A DNA stretch of 64,000 nucleotides from an uncultured Muribaculaceae bacterium (GTDB lineage Bacteria > Bacteroidota > Bacteroidia > Bacteroidales > Muribaculaceae). Shown piece after piece: positions 36,800 to 45,254 of the stretch. The DNA is taken from the NCBI GenBank assembly GCA_905233915.1, contig CAJOFM010000003.1, positions 1 through 64,000 on the forward strand. Direction: 5' to 3'. How positions within the stretch are numbered: position 1 is the stretch's first letter; each line of letters opens with the position of its first letter. The notes under the pieces are model-generated. The model was not told the origin of the DNA. It made no database searches and saw only the letters and a program-made list of their open reading frames with translations. A program made the position numbers and the translations under genes.

Positions 36800-37531
36800 A
36801 TGAAGTACAACGAGCAAACAAAGCAATGGGAATCTCCCTTCTGGCATCCGGCGGTGACGACCGATTCGGTCGTGTTCGGCTTTGATGGAGAACAGTTGAA
36901 CGTGCTGCTTATCCAGCGCGGCCTGGAGCCTTACAAGAACATGTGGGCGCTGCCAGGCGGTTTCATGAGGCCCGAGGACAAGAGTGCCCATGATTGTGCC
37001 TACCGCGAGCTGCGCGAGGAGACCGATGTCCAAGACATCTACATGGATGAGTTGGGAACCTTCTCCAGTCATGACCGCGACCCGCGTGAACGCGTGATCA
37101 CGATTGCCTTTTTTGCCCTGGTCGTCAAGGACAAGTACCATGTCAAGGGCGGTGATGACGCAAGGGTAGCCAAGTGGTTCCCTGTCAAGGAATTGCCTGA
37201 ACTGGCCTTTGACCATAAGGCGATTATCGAGACGGCCCTCGAACGCTTGCGACAGCGCATTCATTTCGAGCCCATCGGTTTCTACCTGCTTGACAAAGAG
37301 TTCACGATGCCCCAGCTACATAATATATATATAGCGATACTTGATCCCCCCGAGGATGACACCAAATTGCGGGACCGAAGGAATTTCCCCAAGAAGATGT
37401 TGAAACTCGGCTACATCAAGGAAACAGGAAAGAAGGTGACGGGTAATCCACACCGGTCCCCAAAACTCTACACGTTTGATGAAGAAGCCTACAAGCAAGC
37501 CAAAAAGATAGGCATGCGATTGGAATTCTGA
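36800..37531 (+). CDS. NrtR-type regulator: Nudix-like domain plus winged helix
   Basis: Residues 1-140 are a Nudix-like domain (DSVVFGFDGEQLNVLLIQRG, MWALPGGFM). The Nudix box is altered: one extra residue lies between GGFM and REL, and the usual EETG reads EETD, so catalysis is doubtful. Residues 150-243 (FTMPQLHNIYIAIL to RNFPKKMLKLGYIKETG) are the NrtR-type winged helix. Such proteins sense ADP-ribose or sugar ligands; Bacteroides AraR is a relative. Two palindromes at its own promoter and two before the next unit suggest it represses both. Confidence 0.88.
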   Translation: MKYNEQTKQWESPFWHPAVTTDSVVFGFDGEQLNVLLIQRGLEPYKNMWALPGGFMRPEDKSAHDCAYRELREETDVQDIYMDELGTFSSHDRDPRERVITIAFFALVVKDKYHVKGGDDARVAKWFPVKELPELAFDHKAIIETALERLRQRIHFEPIGFYLLDKEFTMPQLHNIYIAILDPPEDDTKLRDRRNFPKKMLKLGYIKETGKKVTGNPHRSPKLYTFDEEAYKQAKKIGMRLEF

Positions 37532-37604
37532 TTTCATTTATCGGTAATATTTAACTCATAACCTCCCTTTTACAAGGGGAGAAAACTAGACAAAAACATT
37601 CATT

Positions 37605-37665
37605 GTGTAAAATTTACATAATGTAAATATAGCAGACTTTGAAATCCAATGTGTAAAAAATACAT
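37605..37665. promoter_or_regulatory. Operator sites 3 and 4 before the vWA unit
   Basis: GTGTAAAATTTACAT (37605-37619) and GTGTAAAAAATACAT (37651-37665) repeat the motif found at the regulator's promoter. Between them, ATGTAAATAT adds a further half site. They lie 44-104 bases upstream of the TATTTTTG box of this unit. Confidence 0.72.
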
Positions 37666-37708
37666 TTTGGCAAGGTTGCAGAAAATGAAGGTCTGTTAAA
37701 ATCCTAGT

Positions 37709-37716
37709 TATTTTTG
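37709..37716 (+). promoter_or_regulatory. -7 box of the vWA unit
   Basis: TATTTTTG matches the -7 consensus and shares TTATTTTTGCAGCGT with the regulator's promoter. No clear -33 TTTG is present at the right distance, so the promoter may need an activator or be weak. Confidence 0.6.
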
Positions 37717-37775
37717 CAGCGTCAACGGGAACAAAACAACAACAATTAATAACGTTTTTAAAAACTGTAATAACT

Positions 37776-38202
37776 ATGACTTATTCAATCAACGATCTGC
37801 TCCACGGAGCAAAGGTGATGTCACAGAGTGTGTTTGGCCGTCGTGATGAGTACCAACTTCAGTTCAACCACGAGGATGACAGGCGGTGGTATGTCGACTT
37901 CCCTGGATGGCCCTTCGATCATCACAACCTGATGATGGTGGCCGGTGCCGACAAACTGTGCGAGTTCTTGAGTGACGATGACAGGTTTGCCCACGTCAGT
38001 GTCATTCCCAGCAACAAGCCGCTCGACAAGCCTGGATGCTTGCCTGGTGCAGGGTCGCCATTCCCTGACTGGCGGTTCGTTCTACAATGTCACGGGCCTG
38101 GAGGGATTTGAGCGCGAGATCTGGCTCTGCCCCGTCACCCTGTTCGTGCTGGGCCGTTATCCCAAGTACATCTACATCAAGAAGACCAATCCGGCCGCAT
38201 GA
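37776..38202 (+). pseudogene. Small conserved-looking gene broken by a one-base frameshift
   Basis: The first frame reads TYSINDLLHGAKVMSQSVFG to SNKPLDKPG and then turns into non-protein-like sequence, stopping at 38111. From about 38035 the next frame continues convincingly (ACLVQGRHSLTGGSFYNVTG, EREIWLCPVTLFVLGRYPK) to a stop at 38202. Removing one G of the pair at 38034-38035 restores a 141-residue protein. I do not recognise the family. No slippery site is visible, so this is a mutation or a sequence error. It is the first gene of the vWA unit. Confidence 0.75.
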
Positions 38203-38272
38203 CCGATAGCAGTTTATCATCTCATAAAAGCATTAATCAACCTATTATCAACATTTTAATACATTATTGACT

Positions 38273-39394
38273 ATGAACAATCCGTTTAAGAACAAGCAGC
38301 GTGTGAGTGAAAAGACCGTTGACCCCAAGAAAGCGCAGATCCACAACCTCATCATTGTCGATGAAAGTGGCTCGATGGGTGGTCTGGAGAAGGTGACCAT
38401 CGGTGGTATCAACGAGACCATCGCCACCATCAAGAAGGCTCAGGAGGACTTTGCCGACACTCAGCAGCACTACCTCACGTTACTCACGTTTGACACTGGA
38501 GGCTATGGCCAGCCGCCCATTCGCCTGCACATGGCCGCCATGCCCATTGCCCAGGTCACTGATTTCAACGATTATCACCCCCGTGGCGGCACGCCGCTGT
38601 ATGACGCTATGGGCGAGTCGCTGACCCGATTGCACGAGCACATCAAGGACGACGAGAACGCTACCGCTGTGGTCACCATCATCACCGACGGCATGGAGAA
38701 CGCTTCCCGCAAGTGGACGGGTGAGGCTCTGCGCCATCTCATTGAGCAACTCAAGGAAGAGGGCTGGACCTTCTCCTACATGGGCTCGTGTCACGATGTG
38801 GTGGAGGTGACCATGAAGCTGTCCATCGACCATGTTATGGAGTTTGACCACGATGATGTGGGCGCTTCCAACACCTGGCACCGCGACAGCTCTTCCAAGC
38901 GCGCCTACTATGAACGCATGAACCGTGACTTTGACGCCATGGCCAGCCGCGAGAAGAAAATGGCCATGCGTCGCGCCAATGCCCGCGCTTACTATGCCGA
39001 CCGCATCACCCCCGACTGGATTGACCAGCTGGCTGAGGGCGAGGTGTTTGTCTTCGGCAGCGACCCTCAGGGAACCCATACAGGCGGTGCCGCTGCCCAC
39101 ACTGTGAAGCACTTCGGTGCCATCGTCGGCCAGGGCGAGGGAATGCAGGGGCAGAGTTATGCCATCCCCACTACTGGTGATTATGACTTGTTTGCCCAGG
39201 CTGTGCATCGCTTTATCGAATATGCTGCCCAGCACACCGACCAGCGTTTCCTGGTCACCCGCGTGGGGTGCGGTAACGCAGGCTATGACATGCGTGATGT
39301 GGCTTCCATGTTTGCCCATGCCATCAGGGTCGAGAACATCTGTCTACCCGAGGACTTCTGGGAAGTTTTGGGCCTCAAATTCTTCAAAAAATGA
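38273..39394 (+). CDS. von Willebrand factor A domain fused to a macro-like domain
   Basis: Residues 20-210 form a vWA domain with MIDAS motif DESGSM, GGTPLYD and ITDGMEN, so it should bind a divalent metal and a protein ligand. After a helical linker (KRAYYERMNRDFDAMASREKKMAMRR), residues 255-370 (EVFVFGSDPQGTHTGGAAAHTVKHFGAIVGQG, AIPTT, TRVGCGNAGYD) match the A1S_2505-like group of phage-linked proteins, related in pattern to macro domains that bind ADP-ribose. The ATG at 38273 is preferred to the TTG at 38267. The gene lies next to an NrtR-type regulator, which fits an ADP-ribose or NAD-linked role; this is inference. Confidence 0.82.
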   Translation: MNNPFKNKQRVSEKTVDPKKAQIHNLIIVDESGSMGGLEKVTIGGINETIATIKKAQEDFADTQQHYLTLLTFDTGGYGQPPIRLHMAAMPIAQVTDFNDYHPRGGTPLYDAMGESLTRLHEHIKDDENATAVVTIITDGMENASRKWTGEALRHLIEQLKEEGWTFSYMGSCHDVVEVTMKLSIDHVMEFDHDDVGASNTWHRDSSSKRAYYERMNRDFDAMASREKKMAMRRANARAYYADRITPDWIDQLAEGEVFVFGSDPQGTHTGGAAAHTVKHFGAIVGQGEGMQGQSYAIPTTGDYDLFAQAVHRFIEYAAQHTDQRFLVTRVGCGNAGYDMRDVASMFAHAIRVENICLPEDFWEVLGLKFFKK

Positions 39395-39485
39395 GCCATG
39401 AAGGAGGCCCTCAAGGTTACCAATAGTATTGAATAACTGTTTTACCCCACAAGACTGAAGAACACACCAACACACATTTATTGTG

Positions 39486-39524
39486 AGGATATGCCGGGAC
39501 TATCCGGCATGTCCTCCTTTTTTT
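39486..39524 (+). terminator. Terminator of the vWA unit
   Basis: AGGATATGCCGG pairs with TCCGGCATGTCCT (one G-T pair) over a short loop, and a run of T follows from 39518. It lies 92 bases past the vWA stop. Confidence 0.85.
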
Positions 39525-39557
39525 AGGCGTTATCATCGTTTTATTGAAGATTTCTTT

Positions 39558-39565
39558 TATCTTTG
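39558..39565 (+). promoter_or_regulatory. -7 box of the GH31 gene
   Basis: TATCTTTG matches the Bacteroidetes -7 consensus 33 bases before the start codon. A -33 TTTG is not clear. Confidence 0.55.
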
Positions 39566-39598
39566 CAGTCATAGTTTGACATTTTAATGACGAGGACA

Positions 39599-41971
39599 AT
39601 GAAACTTAACAGGATGATAACAGTGGTTGCTGTGACTGTGTTGGCGTTAGCTACCCAGGCGCAGCCGACGACAATGACGTTTAGCGACGCGGCACGTCAC
39701 CAGACGGTCACCGTGACCGCCGTGGGCGAGGATATCGTGCGTGTGGATGTGCTACCCGATGGGTGGAACGGTCAGCGCCTCCCCTCGCTGGCACTCGATA
39801 AGAACGCCAAGGCCGAAATCAAGGTCGAGGATTTGGAGGACATGAGTGTGATGCGCACCGGCAGTGGCATGAAGGTGGTGCTGGATAGGACCCTGGGCAG
39901 CATCACGGTGGGCAGCCGCAATGGCTATTATATCACCGACCTGTGTGACCGTGGCTCATCGACGTTGACCCTGTTGCACTACGGCCATGAGTCGTTCTAC
40001 GGTGCGGGTGAGCGCGGCTACTCGTTCAACCTGGCTGGCGACACGCTCATCAACTATAACACCCAGAACTATGGTTATCAGATGGGCGAGAAGCGCACCA
40101 AGCTGATGGGCATCACTATGCCGATGGTGATTTCGTCCAAGGGCTACGGCGTGCTGTTTGACGATTTCTGCAAGTCATCCCTCTACTTGGGAGAGCAGGG
40201 CTTTGAATATAGCACCACCTCTCCCCAACCCATTTCCTATTACGTCATCAACGGTAACGGCAGGGTTGAGAACGTGGTCAAGAACTTCACATGGCTGGTG
40301 GGCCGTCAGGAACTGCCGCCCCTGTGGACGCTGGGTTACATCACTTCCAAGTATGGCTACCGTGACCAGCGCGAGAGCGAGGGCGTGGTCGATACCCTCA
40401 AACGTGAGGGCTACCCGCTGGACGGCATCGTGTTTGACTTGTACTGGTATGGCGTGGAAGAGGACATGGGACGCCTGGAATGGGACAAGACGCAGTGGCC
40501 CGACCACCGCAAGATGCTGAGCGATTTTAAGGAAAAGGGAGTCAACGTGGTGACCATCTCTCAGCCCTATGTGCTTACCAATGGCCGCGCCATCGACAAC
40601 TATAAGTTGTTAGACCCCCAGGGCCTCTTCTGCAAGACCGATGGGAGCGACACCACCCACACGGTGACCATTTGGGTGGGACAAGGTGGCATGTTTGACG
40701 TCTCCAATCCCGCCACTCGCCAGTGGCTGCACGACCGTTACAAATCCCTCACCGAGGAGGGCGTGACCGGCTGGTGGGGTGACCTGGGCGAGCCCGAGAA
40801 GCATCCGTTGGAAATCCGCCACTACAATGGCCTCACCGCTGAGCAGTACCACAACTTCTACGGCAACGAGTGGAGCCGCATCATCTATGACATGTTCAAG
40901 AAAGATTATCCTGACCGTCGCCCGATGGTGATGATGCGCGCCGGTACGGCTGGCCTGCAGCGCTATTCCGTCTTCCCCTGGTCCACCGACGTTTCCCGCT
41001 CATGGGGTGGTCTGCAGCCCCAGGTCACCATCATGCTCAACGCGGGCTTGAGCGGTCTGGGTTATATGTCGCATGACGTGGGCGGCTTTGCTGTCGATCC
41101 CAGCAACAAGCGTGACGGCGAACTCTACATCCGTTGGCTGCAGCTCGGCCTGTTCTCGCCCATGCTGCGCACCCACTCAACCTATCATGCCGAACCCTAT
41201 CACTATACCGAGTTCGGTGACCTCACCTTGCGCATCATCAAGCAACGCTACACCTGGTTGCCCTACAACTACACGCTGGCTTTTGAGAATGCCCGCAACG
41301 GTCTGCCCATGGTGCGCCCGTTGGGCTTCTATGAGGATGATATGAACATCAGCCGTTACGACGGTATTTGGGACCAGTACCTGTGGGGCCATGACGTGAT
41401 GGTCGCTCCCGTATTGCAGCAGGGTGCTGTGAGCCGTGAGATCACCTTCCCCGAGGGCACGTGGGTGGACATCAACCATCCCGAGAAACGCTATCAGGGC
41501 CACACGACGGTTAACTACAGTGCCCCCCTCGAGGTGCTGCCGCTGTTTGCCCGTGCTGGAGCCTTCATTCCGCAAGCCAATTATGAGATGGATAATGTGG
41601 GCGACTATAACCCCGACAAATTGGATATCGTTTATTACACGAGTGAAACGCCTTCAAGTTTCACCTTGTTTGATGACGATCTCCATTCAACGGGCACCCT
41701 TGACAGGGAGAGGCATCGTGAAATTCAGTTCACTGCCACACCTCAGGGTAAGTCCTGCTTTATTACCATCAACGCTAGGGGTAAAATTGACGGCGATACC
41801 CCCAATAAGGAATATCGCCTCATCATCCCGGCCACAACTAAGCCAGGCAAAGTGAAAATTAACGGCTCGAAGGCTCAGGGCATGACTTACGACAAGAAAA
41901 CTGGCACACTGACGATTCCCGTCACCATCGCCGATATCACCACAACGACGATTATCGAAATCTCAAAGTAG
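39599..41971 (+). CDS. Secreted GH31 family alpha-glycosidase
   Basis: A signal peptide (RMITVVAVTVLALATQAQ) precedes an N-terminal beta domain with FYGAGERGYSFNLAGDT, a TIM barrel and C-terminal beta domains. The nucleophile is Asp395 in WWGDLGEPE and the acid/base Asp493 in YMSHDVGGF. GH31 enzymes cleave alpha-glucosides or alpha-xylosides; which one is not decidable here. It would act in the periplasm or at the surface. The ATG at 39599 follows a GAGGAC Shine-Dalgarno and is preferred to the ATG at 39587. No SusC/D pair is next to it. Confidence 0.92.
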   Translation: MKLNRMITVVAVTVLALATQAQPTTMTFSDAARHQTVTVTAVGEDIVRVDVLPDGWNGQRLPSLALDKNAKAEIKVEDLEDMSVMRTGSGMKVVLDRTLGSITVGSRNGYYITDLCDRGSSTLTLLHYGHESFYGAGERGYSFNLAGDTLINYNTQNYGYQMGEKRTKLMGITMPMVISSKGYGVLFDDFCKSSLYLGEQGFEYSTTSPQPISYYVINGNGRVENVVKNFTWLVGRQELPPLWTLGYITSKYGYRDQRESEGVVDTLKREGYPLDGIVFDLYWYGVEEDMGRLEWDKTQWPDHRKMLSDFKEKGVNVVTISQPYVLTNGRAIDNYKLLDPQGLFCKTDGSDTTHTVTIWVGQGGMFDVSNPATRQWLHDRYKSLTEEGVTGWWGDLGEPEKHPLEIRHYNGLTAEQYHNFYGNEWSRIIYDMFKKDYPDRRPMVMMRAGTAGLQRYSVFPWSTDVSRSWGGLQPQVTIMLNAGLSGLGYMSHDVGGFAVDPSNKRDGELYIRWLQLGLFSPMLRTHSTYHAEPYHYTEFGDLTLRIIKQRYTWLPYNYTLAFENARNGLPMVRPLGFYEDDMNISRYDGIWDQYLWGHDVMVAPVLQQGAVSREITFPEGTWVDINHPEKRYQGHTTVNYSAPLEVLPLFARAGAFIPQANYEMDNVGDYNPDKLDIVYYTSETPSSFTLFDDDLHSTGTLDRERHREIQFTATPQGKSCFITINARGKIDGDTPNKEYRLIIPATTKPGKVKINGSKAQGMTYDKKTGTLTIPVTIADITTTTIIEISK

Positions 41972-41992
41972 AAAACGAAAACTAAATAACAA

Positions 41993-42063
41993 GAAAACAA
42001 TAAGTACAATAAACACAAATTTATGGCAATCAGCCAATTGTGTTTATTGTACTTATTGTTTTC
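41993..42063. terminator. 25-bp perfect-stem hairpin between converging genes
   Basis: The arm at 41993-42017 (GAAAACAATAAGTACAATAA and on) is exactly complementary to 42039-42063 across a 21-base loop. CTTTTTGGG follows on the plus strand. It sits between the GH31 gene and ybjQ and can serve both as terminator, although it is unusually long and AT-rich. Confidence 0.8.
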
Positions 42064-42079
42064 CTTTTTGGGAAAGGGG

Positions 42080-42397
42080 TCAGATGACGACGGCGGTGCC
42101 GCTGGTGGCTACCATGAGCATGGAGTTGTCCTTGCCGATGGTCTCGTAGTCGATGTCGATGCCCACGATGGCGTTGGCACCCATCTCGCTGGCGCGGTCC
42201 ATCATCTCGTTCATGGCGATGTCCTTGGCCTGACGCAGCACCTTCTCGTAGCTGGCCGAGCGCCCGCCCACGATGTCGCGGATGCCTGCAAAGATATCTT
42301 TCAGGAAATTGGCGCCGATGATGGTCTCACCAGTCACTACGCCTTTGTACTCACGGATGTTGTAACCCTCGATGTTGGGTGTTGTTGACAGTAACAT
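42080..42397 (-). CDS. ybjQ: YbjQ family protein
   Basis: A 105-residue protein with the DUF74/YbjQ blocks [47 protein letters not shown] and [13 protein letters not shown]. The fold forms a pentamer; a heavy-metal-binding role has been proposed but is not proven. It stands alone on the minus strand. Confidence 0.92.
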   Translation of the reverse strand: MLLSTTPNIEGYNIREYKGVVTGETIIGANFLKDIFAGIRDIVGGRSASYEKVLRQAKDIAMNEMMDRASEMGANAIVGIDIDYETIGKDNSMLMVATSGTAVVI

Positions 42398-42608
42398 AGT
42401 CCTTATTCAATTAAAATATGTGAAACATTTTTCTTACAAAACAGCAATAATTGTGCCAACAGAAAAAAACTCATGCAAGAAGTGTAGTTTTTTGTAGTGT
42501 CGTATCGTCTAACGGGTGAAATCAAATAAAAAGAATTGGCGATGTGAAACTTTTTGAGAGTGGCATGCGTCTATAAGGTAGAAACAATATTAAAACCCGA
42601 TAAAGATA

Positions 42609-45161
42609 ATGAAACGTTATTTGAATAATCGATTTTTGAGTGTAGTAATGGTCCTCTTGACAGGATTGGCCATAGTGGCACAGGACTTTAGCGGTGCTTG
42701 GAAGGGAAACATCACTGCTGGACCCTATACCATTCCCCTGGTGCTGAACATCCAGCAGGATGGGCAGGAATTGACCATCACGCTTGATTCGCCCGAGCAG
42801 AAGGCCTACGGCATCAAGGCCAAAGGCAAGGCCGATGGCGACAAACTGAGTGTGGAGGTTCCCGAGATTGGGGCAAGCTACAAAGCGACCCTAAAGGGAA
42901 ACACTTTGGATGGCACTTACTCCCAAATGGGCTACTCCACTTCCTTGTCCTTGACCCGTGAGGCAGCTCCTGTCGTCAGCGATGATGACGATTGGGTCAA
43001 CGACTCGTTGCTGAGCGTGTTTGACAATATCCAGTTGAAGGATGTTACCGTTACCGCCCAGCGCCAGCTCATCAAGCAAGAGGTGGACCGTATCGGCTAC
43101 AGCGTCGCCGACGATGCCGACAGCAAGACCAACAACGTGCTCACCATGCTGCGCAAGGTGCCCATGGTCAGCGTTGATGCCAGCGACGAAATCCGCGTCA
43201 ACGGCCAAACCAACTTCAAGATTTTCCGTAACGGCCATCCCGACCCTTCGCTCTCCCGCAATGCCAAGGACATCCTCAAGGCCATGCCGGCCAGCAGTGT
43301 CAAGCGCATCGAGGTGATTACCGAGCCGGGCGCCAAGTATGATGCCGAGGGCACAACCATGATCCTGAACATTGTCATGGCCGATAATTCGACGCTCAAG
43401 GGCGTCTCGGGCATGGCATCGGCCAGGGCCGACAACTTGGGTTCACTGGGTGGCTCGCTTAACCTGACCACGCAACTCGACAAGGTGGTACTGTCGGTAG
43501 ACTACGGCATCCATCACGATGGCAATAACGGCCAGAAAACCAACACCACAACCTACAACCGCTACACGCAGAGCGGTGCAGAACTGATGACCGACGGCAC
43601 ATTCGACGTGGACAAAATGACGGTTCACTTTGGCGATGTGAGTGCGAGCTGGGAACCCGATACCTTGAACCTGGTTTCCTTGTCATTGGGTGGTTTCGCC
43701 TACGACTATGGCGGAAACGGTGCCACCAGAAGCCTCATGCGTGACGCCTCGGGCATGCCTATCTACAGCTATGGTTTGGGCAACCACACCAATGCCGATA
43801 GCTACAGCTTTGATAGCCGTTTGGATTACCAACGCCGCACCCACCTCAAGGGCGAGACCATCACGTTGAGCTACATGCTCTCGGCATGGCATAACAAGAA
43901 CAAGGATAATTCAAAGTATCGTGATATCGTCAACATGCCCGTACTTTACAGTGGCATTGACCAGCTTGGCAATGAGAACTTCAACGAGCACACCGTGCAG
44001 CTCGATTGGGCGCGTCCCCTCGCTGCAAAGCACACTCTCGAGACTGGTGCCAAGTACATCTACCGCCTGAACCGCAGCCACAACGTGCTGGACTATCTGG
44101 GCATTGATGATGACACCGACATGCGCTACAAGCATGTGACACAGGTGGGTGCCGCCTACGTGAGCTACACCTTCTCCAGTGGCCCTTGGAATGCCCGTGC
44201 CGGACTGCGCTACGAGCATAGCTACCTGCGTGCCACCTATCCCGACGGCCAGCAGGTTCCCTATGAGGCACACCTCAATGACTTCGTGCCCAGCGCCAGC
44301 CTGCGCTACCAGTTCAACTTCGCCAACAGCCTCAAGTTGTCCTACGCTGCCAGCATCAACCGCCCCGGCATCAGTTATTTGAATCCTGCCGTGATCGAGA
44401 GCCCGACAAGCCGCTCCTTTGGTAACACCGACTTGGGCAGTGTCCACTATCATTCGGTGAGCTTGACCTATATGCGCGTGGGTCCCAAGCTGACGTTCAA
44501 CATCACCCCGCAGTTCCAGTTCAGCAACAACGGCATCGGTGCCGTGAAGTGGACCGACGGTCTGGTACAGGTATCTACCTATGCCAACACGCTCAAGACC
44601 TACTCGACGACGGTGTCGGCTTTCGTGCAGTGGATGATGACCCAAAAGACCAATATCATGCTCAACGGCTCTATTGGTTACAATTACTACAAGAGCAAGG
44701 AGTTGAACTTGAAGAACGACCGCATGAGTGGTAATTTCTTTGCCAACGTCACCCAGTTCCTGCCCTGGAAACTGCAACTCTCGGGCTTCGCCGGCATGTG
44801 GGGCGGAGGCATCACCGACCTGTATGGCCGCATGGGAACCGTGTTCTTCCATGGCTTCAGCTTGCAGCGCTCCTTCCTCAAGGAGGACCGCCTGACAGTC
44901 CAGTTGCAGGCAGTTATGCCCTTTGGAGGCAAGTACATGAGCATGAAGAACTACATCACCCAGGGCGACGTGACGGGCTGGACCCGCTACGAGCAACAGG
45001 CTCGCCGCTTCGGCATCAACATCAGTTACCGCTTCGGCTCGCTCTCGGCCCGTGTCAAGAAGGCCGACAAGTCTATCGAGAACGATGACCTCATCGGCAG
45101 CGGAAAGCAGTCGGGCAACACCGGCAACGGTGTCACTGGCGGCATGGGCGGCGGCAATTAA
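42609..45161 (+). CDS. Outer membrane plug-and-barrel protein with unusual N-terminal domain
   Basis: After a signal peptide (VVMVLLTGLAIVAQ) comes a domain of about 100 residues (DFSGAWKGNITAGPYTIPLVLNIQQDG) that looks like a small beta barrel in place of the usual carboxypeptidase-regulatory domain. Next is a TonB-plug-like region (LKDVTVTAQRQLIKQEVDRIGYSV, KRIEVITEPGAKYDAEGTTMILNIV), then an outer-membrane barrel of the OMP_b-brl_3 type and a Gly-rich end. It probably takes up or binds a ligand at the outer membrane; no SusD partner is next to it. Confidence 0.87.
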   Translation: MKRYLNNRFLSVVMVLLTGLAIVAQDFSGAWKGNITAGPYTIPLVLNIQQDGQELTITLDSPEQKAYGIKAKGKADGDKLSVEVPEIGASYKATLKGNTLDGTYSQMGYSTSLSLTREAAPVVSDDDDWVNDSLLSVFDNIQLKDVTVTAQRQLIKQEVDRIGYSVADDADSKTNNVLTMLRKVPMVSVDASDEIRVNGQTNFKIFRNGHPDPSLSRNAKDILKAMPASSVKRIEVITEPGAKYDAEGTTMILNIVMADNSTLKGVSGMASARADNLGSLGGSLNLTTQLDKVVLSVDYGIHHDGNNGQKTNTTTYNRYTQSGAELMTDGTFDVDKMTVHFGDVSASWEPDTLNLVSLSLGGFAYDYGGNGATRSLMRDASGMPIYSYGLGNHTNADSYSFDSRLDYQRRTHLKGETITLSYMLSAWHNKNKDNSKYRDIVNMPVLYSGIDQLGNENFNEHTVQLDWARPLAAKHTLETGAKYIYRLNRSHNVLDYLGIDDDTDMRYKHVTQVGAAYVSYTFSSGPWNARAGLRYEHSYLRATYPDGQQVPYEAHLNDFVPSASLRYQFNFANSLKLSYAASINRPGISYLNPAVIESPTSRSFGNTDLGSVHYHSVSLTYMRVGPKLTFNITPQFQFSNNGIGAVKWTDGLVQVSTYANTLKTYSTTVSAFVQWMMTQKTNIMLNGSIGYNYYKSKELNLKNDRMSGNFFANVTQFLPWKLQLSGFAGMWGGGITDLYGRMGTVFFHGFSLQRSFLKEDRLTVQLQAVMPFGGKYMSMKNYITQGDVTGWTRYEQQARRFGINISYRFGSLSARVKKADKSIENDDLIGSGKQSGNTGNGVTGGMGGGN

Positions 45162-45191
45162 TGGATAAAAGCTTAACTATTATGAATACTT

Positions 45192-45223
45192 GCAGGCGCG
45201 GGCAATATTTTTGCCGCGCCTGC
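45192..45223 (+). terminator. Terminator of the barrel protein gene
   Basis: GCAGGCGCGG-CAA pairs with TTGCCGCGCCTGC around a short loop, one base mismatched, 30 bases after the stop. The following GTTCTATAT is only weakly T-rich. Confidence 0.7.
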
Positions 45224-45254
45224 GTTCTATATATAACAAAAATAAACTAGGAGT

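Noticed and set aside
38034-38035. Programmed ribosomal frameshift as explanation of the broken gene
   Set aside because: No slippery heptamer, internal Shine-Dalgarno or following hairpin was seen at the junction; a simple indel explains it better.
43911-44996. 361-codon minus-strand frame inside the barrel protein gene
   Set aside because: Shadow frame; the plus-strand barrel sequence is continuous and typical of outer membrane proteins.
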